DNA of 64,000 nucleotides from Streptomyces bottropensis ATCC 25435 (GCF_000383595.1 NZ_KB911581.1:372001-436000), one strand, 5' to 3'. Positions 35,379 to 44,122 are shown, numbered from the stretch's first letter. The notes: generated by a model from the letters alone, not told the origin. A program made the numbers and translations.

Positions 35379-36344
35379 TCAGTCCACGTCCGGGGTCCAG
35401 CCACGCAGGTAGTCGGCCTTCTCGTACGAGGCGGCCTCCTCGGCGGTGAGCTGGGGACGGTCGGCCGTGGCCGAGGGGACCGAGCCGGGGCCGGTGTTGG
35501 CGTACTCGCGGAAGAAGGAGTCCTTCCAGGAGTACGTGGTGCCGCCGGAGCTCCAGTCCTGGTAGGGCGCGGCCTTGATCGCCGCCGGCAGGGACGACTC
35601 GCGGATCACCAGGCTGCCCTCGGCGCCGGCGAACGCGGTCACCCAGGGGCGCCCGAGGTGGAAGCTGCTGGCGGGTGCGTCGCTGGTCAGCGTGGAGTCG
35701 GTGATCAGGAAGCCGTGGTTCGTGGAGGAGTCGGTCGAAGGGGCGGCCACATAACCGTTGTTGCTGTTCGAGCCCCGGCTGAGGAGCTTGAAGGTGGAGT
35801 GGTCGAAGACGGCGGTGGCGTAGCCGCAGACGAAGTCGACGTCACCCTCGACGTAGGAGTTGGTGAAGGAGACCCGGTTGGGGGTCGTGGTCGTCGACTT
35901 CAGGAAGAGGGTGTCCTGGTTGCCCAGGAAGCGGACGTCGTCGAAGACGAGCCGGTCGGCCTGGGTGAGGAGTGCGACGGCCTGCTCGTTGGCGTAGGTG
36001 CCTGCCGCCTCGTCGTACGAGTTCTCGATGGTGAGGTTGCGGGCCAGGAAGTCCGAGCCCTTCACGTACATGGTCCGGCTGTTCTGCGTGCCCAGTGCGC
36101 CGGTGCCGTCGGCGTTGTCGTACGTGATGACGGTCTGGGACGGGTCGTCACCGGCCCCGACGAGCCGGACGTACTTGTTGGTGACCTGGACGAGTTCCCT
36201 GTAGGTCCCCGGGTTCACCTGGATGACCTTCGGGTCGGCGGCCGTGCCCGCGCCGAGCGCGTTGAGCGCGGCCACGCTCGTGTGGTCCCCGTGGCCGTCC
36301 GCGTCCGCGTCCACGACAGCGTCGGCGCCCGGGACGGGGGCCAC
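35379..36344 (-). CDS. Pectinesterase-family protein without a signal peptide
   Basis: 321 aa, right-handed parallel beta helix of carbohydrate esterase family 8. The active-site landmarks are present: EQAVAL and GNQDTLF (oxyanion Gln and first Asp), GDVDFVCG (second Asp) and LGRPW (substrate Arg). It should remove methyl esters from homogalacturonan outside the cell. Oddly, the protein starts inside the first strand region (APVPGADAVVDADADGHGDHTS). I read about 35 in-frame codons upstream and found no hydrophobic signal, only Arg-rich sequence. The gene may have lost its 5' end, or the start is misjudged. GTG start, no clear ribosome site. Confidence 0.72.
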   Translation of the reverse strand: MAPVPGADAVVDADADGHGDHTSVAALNALGAGTAADPKVIQVNPGTYRELVQVTNKYVRLVGAGDDPSQTVITYDNADGTGALGTQNSRTMYVKGSDFLARNLTIENSYDEAAGTYANEQAVALLTQADRLVFDDVRFLGNQDTLFLKSTTTTPNRVSFTNSYVEGDVDFVCGYATAVFDHSTFKLLSRGSNSNNGYVAAPSTDSSTNHGFLITDSTLTSDAPASSFHLGRPWVTAFAGAEGSLVIRESSLPAAIKAAPYQDWSSGGTTYSWKDSFFREYANTGPGSVPSATADRPQLTAEEAASYEKADYLRGWTPDVD

Positions 36345-36493
36345 CCTGCGGGCGGCTTGTGCGGCCCTGGGGTACGCCCAACTGTCGCAGGTACGAACCG
36401 GGTGCGCTGTCCGGTCGTCGTGCCGAGAGGCCCGCCGGGATGCGTGCCGCTTGAGGGAAGCATGGCGCCGTGCGGGCGCAGAAAATCGTACCT

Positions 36494-36522
36494 TGCCATT
36501 ATCGTCGGATCGACGATAAGCT
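36494..36522 (+). promoter_or_regulatory. Leaderless promoter with an internal 21-bp palindrome
   Basis: TTGCCA (36494-36499), 17 nt, TAAGCT (36517-36522), then 7 nt to the ATG at 36530, so transcription probably starts at the ATG. The spacer is filled by a perfect inverted repeat with 9-bp arms TTATCGTCG and CGACGATAA around GAT (36499-36519). A repressor bound there would block the promoter. No regulator gene lies next to it. Confidence 0.6.
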
Positions 36523-36529
36523 TGGGATC

Positions 36530-36939
36530 ATGAACCATGTGCCGTCACGACCCACAGCTCAGGCCTCAGAGACGACCGACGAGGAACTGGCCCAGCTAGC
36601 AGCGGAAATGGCCACGAGCTGGGTCTCCGCCGGCACCCCCTTGTCGCAGAACCAAGGATGGGATCTGGTCGGTCTGCAGTACGCCGGGTCCGCGCAGGGC
36701 GAGATGCACGCCTGGCGCCGCGTCGGGGCCTGGGAGCAACATCTGGTTCAGGTACTGGCGGCCGATGACGACTCCGAGGAGGCGCGCGGCCGCGTCGCTG
36801 TGGCGAGGGCGAGGCGGTCTCGCAGATGCGCGACATGCTTCTCTCCGGCATCCGCTCGGCTGAACAGCTCAACAGGACCTGGATCAACTCCATCGACCCC
36901 CGCGCCGAGCTGCGTGCCTTCATCAGCCGAAGCCAGTAG
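36530..36939 (+). pseudogene. Frameshifted gene of unknown function
   Basis: Reads MNHVPSRPTAQASETTDEEL...GWDLVGLQYAGSAQGEMHAWRRVGAWEQHLVQVL up to about 36780 in one frame. The natural-looking C terminus (AVSQMRDMLLSGIRSAEQL, then NRTWINSIDPRAELRAFISR, stop at 36937) is in the frame one base back. A single-base loss within the GC-rich run near 36780-36800 explains this; a sequencing error is equally possible. I do not recognise the family. The gene sits right behind the palindromic promoter. Confidence 0.55.
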
Positions 36940-37003
36940 ACCGGGCGGACGGGGCAGGGATTCCGACCGACACCACCGAAATGCCTCAGCGGAGGGAGCA
37001 CCA

Positions 37004-37438
37004 ATGGCCTGTGACTTCTACGTCGCGGGGACCATCGAACTGCGCTCACCAGTCCCGCTCGCACAACTGTGGGAACTGATCGACCAGGACGCGTTCCCGG
37101 GAGGGTTCCAGGTCGCGCCGTACGGACTGGACGAGCCGGAGCTGGCCGAACTGGTCACCCGGGCCCACTGGGTGCTCGTTCCGGACGCTGACGCGGGCGC
37201 TGACGACCAGGGCCGTCCGCGGGCCATCAAGTACCTGCGTGTGAGCGATCCCGGGGTCGAGTCGCTCGAGGTCGACAAGCGACTTCGGGGCCTGTCGGCG
37301 GGGATGGGTGGTGCGGACCATGAGTTCCACGGTCATCTTCGCTACTGGGCTGACACCGGGGGTGATGGTGGCGTGATCGAGCCCTACGAGAACGGCAAGT
37401 CGCCGGCGTGGCGCCAGATCGGAGGCCGGTTCTGGTGA
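37004..37438 (+). CDS. Hypothetical 144-aa cytosolic protein
   Basis: Starts MACDFYVAGTIELRSPVPLAQLWELIDQDAFPG after a good GGAGGGA ribosome site, which argues for this start even though the frame is open far upstream through the frameshifted gene. Mixed alpha/beta sequence with acidic patches and a C terminus ENGKSPAWRQIGGRFW. No signal peptide or membrane segment. It follows the broken gene by 64 nt and may be in its operon. Family not recognised; the size and setting fit a small immunity-type protein, but that is a guess. Confidence 0.65.
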   Translation: MACDFYVAGTIELRSPVPLAQLWELIDQDAFPGGFQVAPYGLDEPELAELVTRAHWVLVPDADAGADDQGRPRAIKYLRVSDPGVESLEVDKRLRGLSAGMGGADHEFHGHLRYWADTGGDGGVIEPYENGKSPAWRQIGGRFW

Positions 37439-37507
37439 CGACGCCAGGCGCGTCGGATCGCCAAGACGTTGGAGCAACTGGGCCGAGTAGCCCAGGTTGT
37501 GACGCTC

Positions 37508-37711
37508 CTACAGCCGGCGGATCTCAGCAACATGGGCGGCTGGGCGGAAACGCGTGCTGACGCGTTTGATGTACAGGTCGGCCTGGGACGCGTTCAGCGG
37601 AGCACTGTTGTCTGGGTCGAACAAAAGGGCAGCCATGGCCTCCGTACCGAGGGAGTTGATTTCCTTGTCAGTTGTGAAGAGTGAGCCGGTATCCGGTCCC
37701 AAGGTCCACAC
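37508..37711 (-). CDS. Small protein or gene remnant, unknown
   Basis: Leftward frame of up to 67 aa with protein-like sequence (TDKEINSLGTEAMAALLFDPDNSAPLNASQADLYIKR, then VSTRFRPAAHVAEIRRL). The rightward frame over the same bases looks like noise, so this strand is favoured for 37508-37670. The GTG at 37711 would overlap the start of the next rightward gene; an internal ATG gives 42 aa. No ribosome site is clear. It may be the tail of a larger gene that lost its front. Confidence 0.4.
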   Translation of the reverse strand: MWTLGPDTGSLFTTDKEINSLGTEAMAALLFDPDNSAPLNASQADLYIKRVSTRFRPAAHVAEIRRL

Positions 37712-39005
37712 GACACCGCAGGAGTTGGCGACGGAGCTCGCCGTGCTGACCGAGGTCGACTGGCGGAAGGTGTGGCCAGGAGCAGGCGGAGGCTACGAGC
37801 CCGACCCCGCGTGGCTCGCCCAGTTCGACTGGCAGGTGATCGACTTCCAGTGGCGCACCAACGACTGGGGGCCGATAACGGTGCAGACCCGCACCGGGAA
37901 GCGGCATCACCTGGAGACCACGACGTCCCATTCACAGGATTACGCCCGGGCTTCCCATCGGCTGTGGACCGGCGGTGATCCTGACCGGCACAGGGGGGTG
38001 CACGACAGGGAAGCGGCTGAGACGGCCACGGCGTGGGGGGAGTACCTGGCGGCCGCTCGGAGTGTTCTCGGCGCGCCGACATGGGACGGAGCCTGGGACG
38101 GCGCCGGATTTCCCGTCAGCTTCGGCAGCAGGTTCGGAGCCCTGGATGAGCGGCGGCGGTACAACCCGTACCGGCTGGCCGTGTGGAATCCGCCGGAGCC
38201 CGGGTCCGCCGTGATCGCCCTCGAGGTCTTCGCCGACGGCTACGGCCGACACTCTGTTGACCTGAACCTGCACGATCCCGCGCGCATCGTCCTGGACGAC
38301 AGCGACGCCGAGGTGGAGAAGGTCGTCGATGTCACCAGGAGGGGAATGGCCCCAGGGGCCCGGCGATTCTTCGGCGATCCGGACCCGGTGGACAAGCCGG
38401 ACACGACCTGGCAGGACGTGGCCACACAGCTGAGAGCGGTCTCGACCTGGGACTGGGACGCGATCTTCGGCGCCCACTGGTGGAACCGGGCATTCGCCTC
38501 GGTCGACGAACTGGAGCGCTGGGCGCGGGGGCTCGGCTGGACCGTGTCCGGCGTCGACACATCACACTGCGTCTCCGTCACCACAGCGGAATGCCTCTCC
38601 CTGTGGCTGCCCCCGGTGCTCCGCTACCCCGCACGCGTGAACTGGCTGGAGGCCAAGCTCTGGAGGATCAGCTCCAGGCCCTCCTCGCGCCACCACAGGA
38701 ATGTGCTCGACCCTGCGGACGCCCTGTGGACGGACTGCATGGCGGCCGCCACCGAGATTCTGGGCGAACCCGGGTACTGCGGTCACCTGCACGGGCCGGG
38801 GTACCCGAAAGAGTGGAAGAGTCGGAGCCAGGGCCTGCACTTCAAGATCGACACCCGCTCGGTGGCGATATGGCCCTCGGCGGGCGAGCCCGCTCCCGCC
38901 ATCGGACTCTTCCTGCAAGGCGGATTCCTGGAGCGGGGCTACGAAGGCGAAGCCGCACAGCTCGACCTGCGGATCTGGCGCCCGGCCACACCCCGCACCA
39001 TCTGA
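37674..39005 (+). CDS. Trp-rich 'DW' family protein with two related domains
   Basis: About 443 aa from a GTG at 37674 (VKSEPVSGPKVHTTPQELATEL); an ATG at 37635 is an alternative and neither has a strong ribosome site. The N-terminal half has ELAVLTEVDWRKVWPGAGGGYEP...QFDW, and the C-terminal half repeats the theme (QLRAVSTWDWDAIFG...LERWARGLGW). Each half later has the pattern A..ILGEP.Y.G...GPG.P..W, as in the neighbouring genes 39031-39636 and 54991-56260. It reads as a fused duplicate of that family. No signal peptide. Function unknown; immunity to a toxin is one possibility. Confidence 0.72.
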   Translation: MKSEPVSGPKVHTTPQELATELAVLTEVDWRKVWPGAGGGYEPDPAWLAQFDWQVIDFQWRTNDWGPITVQTRTGKRHHLETTTSHSQDYARASHRLWTGGDPDRHRGVHDREAAETATAWGEYLAAARSVLGAPTWDGAWDGAGFPVSFGSRFGALDERRRYNPYRLAVWNPPEPGSAVIALEVFADGYGRHSVDLNLHDPARIVLDDSDAEVEKVVDVTRRGMAPGARRFFGDPDPVDKPDTTWQDVATQLRAVSTWDWDAIFGAHWWNRAFASVDELERWARGLGWTVSGVDTSHCVSVTTAECLSLWLPPVLRYPARVNWLEAKLWRISSRPSSRHHRNVLDPADALWTDCMAAATEILGEPGYCGHLHGPGYPKEWKSRSQGLHFKIDTRSVAIWPSAGEPAPAIGLFLQGGFLERGYEGEAAQLDLRIWRPATPRTI

Positions 39006-39030
39006 CCACCGCGCCGCGATGTCGGGCGGA

Positions 39031-39636
39031 TCAGATCTCGGGCGGGCGGCAGGTGATGTTGATCAAAGGCCTTCGCAGCTCGCCCGGTTCGAGTGCGGGG
39101 CCCAGGTTCACCTTGAGCACGGTGACGCGGTCCTCGGGGTGGCGTTCCCGCCAGATCGTCATCCGGTACGGGCACATGTCCTCCAACCGGAGATCGCGGG
39201 GCATGAGCCAGTGGTGCTCGTGCCAGGGCTCGGGGAAGCCCGGGTCGTCCCAGGCTCCCGAGTACTCCGGTTCACCGAGGATGGGCCGGAGGGCCGCTTC
39301 GTAGGCGCTCCAGGCGTCGGCCGCCCGGTCGAGGACGGCGTCGTTCTCGGAGGTGTCGTCGGCGCTCAGCCCCCAAGGGGTCCAGCTGACGAGCTTCACC
39401 GGCGCCCAGCCACGCTCCTGGGCGGGGTAGAGCGCCATGCCCTGCCCGGTGGAACCGGTGACGTCCAGAACCCACTCGGCGGACCGCGGTTTCCAGCCGA
39501 ACTGGGCGCACCAGTCCTCCAGCGGACGGCCCGGAGCAGGTGGCCCCGCCCACACCGTGGGCCAGTGCACACGCTCGAGCGCCCGGCACTCGTCGGCCAG
39601 TTGGGCGGGAGTGCGGTTACTTCTCGCGGTCGCCAC
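39031..39636 (-). CDS. Trp-rich 'DW...FGW' family protein A
   Basis: 201 aa, cytosolic. Opens with LADECRALERVHWPTVWAGPPAPGRPLEDWCAQFGWKP, then a beta-rich middle (GMALYPAQERGWAPVKLVSWTPWGLSADDTSEND) and the block ILGEPEYSGAWDDPGFPEPWHEHHWLMP...CPYRMTIWRE. Closely related to the protein at 54991-55602 (shared order of VWAGPP.PG..L.DWC..FGWKP and SGAWD.P.FPEP). It converges on the rightward gene ending at 39005. No family function is known to me. Confidence 0.78.
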   Translation of the reverse strand: MATARSNRTPAQLADECRALERVHWPTVWAGPPAPGRPLEDWCAQFGWKPRSAEWVLDVTGSTGQGMALYPAQERGWAPVKLVSWTPWGLSADDTSENDAVLDRAADAWSAYEAALRPILGEPEYSGAWDDPGFPEPWHEHHWLMPRDLRLEDMCPYRMTIWRERHPEDRVTVLKVNLGPALEPGELRRPLINITCRPPEI

Positions 39637-39676
39637 TACCTGTCACCTTTCTCGAAGAGCTTTCTCGAAGACTGTG

Positions 39677-40270
39677 TCAACGGTGATCCTCTGCGCGGTG
39701 GCAGTGCAGTTCGATCCGCGTATCCGCGAGATAAGGCCGTTCCTCGGAGCCCATGCCGAGCAACACGGTGAGTTCGATCAGCGGTGATACCGGGCCGTCG
39801 AGGTGCCACAGCGCCAGGCGTTGGGGCCGTGGTGCGCCGCTTCGGGGAGTGTGCCGCGGCACCACGGGGAAGTCACGGGAGTCCAGCGCGCCCTGCCCCG
39901 AGGGGGTTCCCAACTCCGCGGTGATGGCGTCCGCGTAGGCCAGCGAGCGCTCGAAGGTCAGCTCGCGCAGCCGTGGGTTCTCGTCGAGCGTCTCCCCGCG
40001 GACCGCCCAGACGGTCGAGCTGATGGACGTGACCGGCTGTCTGGCCTTCCCGTGCCGGAGGAAGCGAAAGCGTCCGCCGGGCGCCGTACGCACGTACTGC
40101 AGGGGGTTCTGGTGCCAGAGGGGCTCCCAGCTGAGGCCCCCGTACCACTGCTTCAGGTCTTCCTCGTCCTCCGGCATCGCGGACCAGCGCCCGGGCCAGC
40201 CGCTGATCTTGAGCGCGAGCAGCTCGTCGAGCACCTGCCGTGGGCTGCGGCCGGCGATCAGGTGGGCCAT
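39677..40270 (-). CDS. Trp-rich 'DW...FGW' family protein B
   Basis: 197 aa. Begins MAHLIAGRSPRQVLDELLALKISGWPGRWSAMPEDEEDLKQWYGGLSWEPLW, a diverged version of the same domain, and keeps the central TSISSTVWAVRGETLDENPRLRELTFERSLAYADAITAELG helix seen in the gene at 55640-56260. Ends with an acidic-basic beta region (IELTVLLGMGSEERPYLADTRIELHCH). It precedes gene A on the same strand by 40 nt, probably in one transcript. Function unknown. Confidence 0.72.
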   Translation of the reverse strand: MAHLIAGRSPRQVLDELLALKISGWPGRWSAMPEDEEDLKQWYGGLSWEPLWHQNPLQYVRTAPGGRFRFLRHGKARQPVTSISSTVWAVRGETLDENPRLRELTFERSLAYADAITAELGTPSGQGALDSRDFPVVPRHTPRSGAPRPQRLALWHLDGPVSPLIELTVLLGMGSEERPYLADTRIELHCHRAEDHR

Positions 40271-40318
40271 GGGGTGCGCCTTGTCTCCTGGATTGCTGTG
40301 TCCATCGCGTGTCCTCGG

Positions 40319-42535
40319 CTACTGCTGCCCCGGCCAGTTCGGCGGCGGTCCCTGGGTCCAGCCGCCCGGGGGCTGCTGGGGCGGGCCCGGCTGCTGGGGC
40401 ATGCCCCAGGCACGGGTGTCGGCCGGCTGTCCCGGTGACGGCCACTGGGTTCCCGGGGCCTGCGGCGGCGCTGGGGTGTACGGCTGCTGCGGTGGCATGG
40501 CCTGATGAGCGGTGGCGTACGGCTGCTGGGGCGCTCCGCTGTACGGCTGTTGCGGTGCCTCGGGCTGCTGCACAGGCGTGTAGTGCTGCTGTGGGTCCGG
40601 GTACGTCTGCTCGGCGGTGATGGCGGGGGCCGGGCTGTGGTGGGGTGGTGTGTCGAAGCGGGGCAACGGCTGTGTGCTGACCCGGTCCAGCAGGACGACG
40701 TTGGGGTTGCAGTCGGCGGCGTGCACCTGCACGGCCCCGCCGGGCTGCCGGTCCACCACCAGCAGGTTGAACTCGGCGAGCGACTGGAGCTGGGTGGGTT
40801 CGAGGGCGTACTCGTAGACGCGCTGCCGCCCGGTCGCCAGGCTCGTGCTGTCGCTGTCGCCGGTTGTGTGGGTGGTGGACTCGTTCGTGGTGTGCGTGAC
40901 GCTGGTGGAGGTGCCGGTCGTCTCGCTGTAGCTGCCGCCGGAGTTGGTGGAGTCCGATGTCGACAGCGGGTTGAACCACCCTTGGTAGGTGGTGGAGTTG
41001 CTGCTGCCCCAGTTCTGGCCGCGGGTGACGGAGTGGCTGGTGGTGGTGCCCCGGCTCGTGGAGGAACCGATCGTTTTGGCGACGGACGTGTTGACGGTCC
41101 GGCCCTCGGTGTCCGTCAGGGAGTGCAGGACGAAGGAGTGGTGACGGCCGAGGAAGTCGGCGGCGACCGTGGCCTCCTGATGGTTGCCGAGCCGCATGAA
41201 GGCGACCGTTCCGCCACCGATCAGTTCTTCTCCGGCTTCCCGCAAATGGGGGTGCACGAAGGTGAGTTGGGCACCGCGGCGTTCGCAGACCTGGGCGAGC
41301 TGTTCGAGATGGCGCCGTTGGAGGCCCTGCTCACCGAGTGCCACGACCACGCACGGGGGCTCCTCCTGGAACGAGGAGAGCCGCCGCATCACGCTCTGCA
41401 TGGCGAGGTCGGCCAGCAGCTCCGTGCTCGCCGAACCGGCGCCGAAGTCGAGGGCCACGCACGTCAGATAGCCAGGACCACGCCCCTCGCGGGCGGTGCC
41501 CAGCTGCTCCAGCGGGTGCACGAAGGACGCCAGCCGGAAAAGACTGTCCCGTATCTGGTCCTTGTTCTTGTCACTGAACAAGTCGTCGGCGATGCGGTTG
41601 CGCTCCTCCCTGCTCAGGGCCTTGGCGTCGTCGGGCTCACCCACGAGCACGCGCAACCCGGCACCCAGCCGCGCCAGGGACACATTCCCCTCCAGCGCGC
41701 CGCACAACTGGGTGAGGATCCGGGTGTTCACGGCCCGCTCGGCCCGGTCCGACTCGAGACTGTCCCCGTGCATGGCCTCGACCAGCGCCTGCACCAGTTC
41801 GTCCGGCGCGAGTCCGTGGACGATGCCGCTCTCCGTCATACGGCTGGGCAGCAGTTGTACGTCCACGGGTACTCCGCCCGCCTCGGCGAGCACGGACAGC
41901 TCACGGCACACCAGGGCCTGGGTCAGGTCCAGCACGATCAGCGGCCGCTCCCGCAGAGTCGAGGCACCGAAGATCGTGAGGAACCCTTCGCGGCCGCGCT
42001 GGCTGCCACCGAAGACGTCCAGCCGCCGGGCGTTGGCGCCGAAGGGCAGAGCGCCCCAGGCGTCCAGGCCGCCGACCCACTGCGTCTGCTGGGCCTCGTG
42101 GAGCGTCCAGCGCTGGTGCCATGACTGCCAGTCGTACTGGAACCGCTGCTCCAGAGCCTTCTGCTGGTTGGTGCGGGCGCGGGTGGCGGCGTTGAACCGC
42201 CAAGAGGCGTAGGCCACGCGTGCCACCTGGATGGCGACGACGGCACCGCCGATTTTGATCATCAGGGTGCCGAAGAGAAGGCTCAGCAGGTAACACACCA
42301 CCGCGACAGTGATACCGATTCTCACCGCTGAGCTGATGCGGTCCTTGCGGTCGAGCCGGGTGGCCTGTACGCGGTTCTCGTAGCCGCCGTCCAGCTCCTC
42401 GCGCTGCGGCTCGGCTTCGACGAACGGCTGACGCAACGCCTCGGGGTCGCGGTAGATCCAACCGACACGCTGGCCGGCATCGAACAGTCTCAGATACGGG
42501 CCGAGCTGCCCGGCCTCGGTGCTTTCGATCGTCAT
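40319..42535 (-). CDS. Membrane-anchored VirD4/TraG-like protein without Walker motifs
   Basis: 738 aa. Two membrane helices near residues 70-105 (IGITVAVVCYLLSLLFGTLMIKIGGAVVAIQVARVAY). The soluble part has the order of a coupling-protein ATPase (RPLIVLDLTQAL, then PPCVVVALGEQGLQRRHLEQLAQVCERRGAQLTFVHPHL, then FMRLGNHQEATVAADFLGRHHSFVLHSL), but I see no Walker A or B. A Ser/Thr-rich stretch (residues 490-580) resembles the tail linker of TraD proteins, and the C-terminal 120 residues are Gln/Pro/Tyr-rich. So it may be a catalytically dead coupling or docking subunit. Followed 18 nt downstream of the M48 gene, likely one operon. Confidence 0.65.
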   Translation of the reverse strand: MTIESTEAGQLGPYLRLFDAGQRVGWIYRDPEALRQPFVEAEPQREELDGGYENRVQATRLDRKDRISSAVRIGITVAVVCYLLSLLFGTLMIKIGGAVVAIQVARVAYASWRFNAATRARTNQQKALEQRFQYDWQSWHQRWTLHEAQQTQWVGGLDAWGALPFGANARRLDVFGGSQRGREGFLTIFGASTLRERPLIVLDLTQALVCRELSVLAEAGGVPVDVQLLPSRMTESGIVHGLAPDELVQALVEAMHGDSLESDRAERAVNTRILTQLCGALEGNVSLARLGAGLRVLVGEPDDAKALSREERNRIADDLFSDKNKDQIRDSLFRLASFVHPLEQLGTAREGRGPGYLTCVALDFGAGSASTELLADLAMQSVMRRLSSFQEEPPCVVVALGEQGLQRRHLEQLAQVCERRGAQLTFVHPHLREAGEELIGGGTVAFMRLGNHQEATVAADFLGRHHSFVLHSLTDTEGRTVNTSVAKTIGSSTSRGTTTSHSVTRGQNWGSSNSTTYQGWFNPLSTSDSTNSGGSYSETTGTSTSVTHTTNESTTHTTGDSDSTSLATGRQRVYEYALEPTQLQSLAEFNLLVVDRQPGGAVQVHAADCNPNVVLLDRVSTQPLPRFDTPPHHSPAPAITAEQTYPDPQQHYTPVQQPEAPQQPYSGAPQQPYATAHQAMPPQQPYTPAPPQAPGTQWPSPGQPADTRAWGMPQQPGPPQQPPGGWTQGPPPNWPGQQ

Positions 42536-42553
42536 GGGAGGGCTCCAGGCCGG

Positions 42554-44122
42554 TCAGGCGACGAAGTTCTCAAGCGCGCGTATGCGCTTGTGGAACGGCG
42601 GGTGTGTGGACATGAGGCGCGCCATCGGACCCTCCTTGCGGCGGGCGTCGTCGGCTCCCTGCGCGTGCCACGCCGTGAACACGGAGACCAACAGGGGGCC
42701 GTAGCCGATCAGGCCCGCGAACCGGTCGGCCCGCAGCTCTCCCTGGCGCCCGGACCAGGCGAGCAGGAACGGTACGGCGTACAGGGCGACCGCGGCCGGG
42801 AAGGTGAACAGCAGGCCGATGGCGATGGCGCCGAGGAACAGCACGACGAGTCCGGCGAGAATCTCGGAGACCACGGCGACGCCGCGGATCACGAGCCTCA
42901 GGGCACTCATGAAGAGCCGGGCGGGCACGGCGTACCAGTTGCCGAGCAGACCGGACCACGCGTGGCCGCCGACATGGTGGCCCAGTTCGTGGGCGAGCAC
43001 GGCGGCCAGTTGCTGGGGTGGGAACTTGCGCATGGCGCCGCGCGTCACGGCCACGATGTGCCCCGCGGCGGCCGAGGCGTTGAGCTCGTCGGTGTCCTCC
43101 ATCCACAGGTCGTACTTCGAGCCGTCGATGCCCGCCCGTTGGGTGACCTCGTCCCAGATCGGCTGGAGCACGGCGAGTTCGCTGCCCAGGGGTTCGCGCA
43201 TCCTGAAGTACAGCTTCGCGAGGCCACGTTCGGCCGGCCGGGTGAACACCAGGGCGCCCGATGCCACCCAGGCGACGACGAACGCGATGTCCACACCGCT
43301 CGGCATGGACAGCGATATCAACAACATCACCAGCAGGCTGCTCAGAAAGAGGGGCAGGTTGAGCAGCAGGGTGGTCACCGACGAGGAGTCGGCACCGCGG
43401 CGGACGTCGGGGGTGCCCGGCGGGGCGTATGCGGAGGGGGAGGCGGCACCGGGGGTGGTGGGGATGGCGGGCGCCGGGGCGTACTGCACGGGCTGGGTGT
43501 ATTGCGCGGGTTGAGCCGTCTGCGGGCTCTGCGGGTTCTGCGGGAGCTGAGTGACCTGCGGAGGGGTCGACTGCGGTTGCTGGTAGTGCGGTTGATGGGG
43601 GTGTGCGTATCCCTGATGGGGCTGCGGGTAGGACGATTGCGGCTGGGTGGGCTGCGGGTAGGCCGGCTGCGGCTGTGGCGGGGCCTGCGGGGACGCGTAC
43701 AGCGGATGGTGGGGTGCCTGAGGCGGCGTCTGAGGTGTCGCGTAGGGCGGTTGAGCGGCCTGTGGGGGCGCCGGATACTGCTGCTGCGGATACTGGGGCG
43801 GCGCGAACTGGTGTGGCGGCGACCCGGGTTGGTACTGCTGCTGCTGCGGAGGCGCGTGGTGGAGCGGCTGAGCCGGCGGCGCCTGGTAGGCCTGCTGGGG
43901 TGGAGCCGCCTGGTAGGGCGGTTGCGCCGGAGGCGGGTGGGCGGGGCCCTGCGGGTATCCCTGGGGGTATTGCTGCGGAGGCTGGGCCTGGGCACCGTAC
44001 GGCGGTATGCCCGGCTGCGCACCGGGAGCGGGGTACACGGGTGGCACCTGCCGCTGGCCGTGCGGAGGGTGGCCGGGGCCGACCGGTTGGCTCGGCTGGT
44101 GCGGATCGACGGGATGGGTCAC
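42554..44122 (-). CDS. Membrane M48 metalloprotease with Gln/Pro-rich N-terminal domain
   Basis: 522 aa. Residues 1-235 are a Gln/Pro/Tyr-rich low-complexity region (QQPQSTPPQ, QYPQGYPQ). Two hydrophobic segments follow (LLNLPLFLSSLLVMLLISL, FVVAWVASGALVF), then an M48 protease domain with HELGHHVGGH (zinc HExxH, residue about 375) and two further membrane segments. HtpX-like enzymes of this family cut membrane proteins. Its low-complexity tail matches that of the neighbouring 738-aa protein in composition, hinting that both join one complex. It is the first gene of that leftward unit; its substrate is unknown. Confidence 0.85.
   Translation of the reverse strand: MTHPVDPHQPSQPVGPGHPPHGQRQVPPVYPAPGAQPGIPPYGAQAQPPQQYPQGYPQGPAHPPPAQPPYQAAPPQQAYQAPPAQPLHHAPPQQQQYQPGSPPHQFAPPQYPQQQYPAPPQAAQPPYATPQTPPQAPHHPLYASPQAPPQPQPAYPQPTQPQSSYPQPHQGYAHPHQPHYQQPQSTPPQVTQLPQNPQSPQTAQPAQYTQPVQYAPAPAIPTTPGAASPSAYAPPGTPDVRRGADSSSVTTLLLNLPLFLSSLLVMLLISLSMPSGVDIAFVVAWVASGALVFTRPAERGLAKLYFRMREPLGSELAVLQPIWDEVTQRAGIDGSKYDLWMEDTDELNASAAAGHIVAVTRGAMRKFPPQQLAAVLAHELGHHVGGHAWSGLLGNWYAVPARLFMSALRLVIRGVAVVSEILAGLVVLFLGAIAIGLLFTFPAAVALYAVPFLLAWSGRQGELRADRFAGLIGYGPLLVSVFTAWHAQGADDARRKEGPMARLMSTHPPFHKRIRALENFVA

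Noticed and set aside
36530..36939. Programmed -1 frameshift as an explanation for the split gene
   Set aside because: No slippery heptamer or downstream pseudoknot is evident; decay or sequencing error is simpler.
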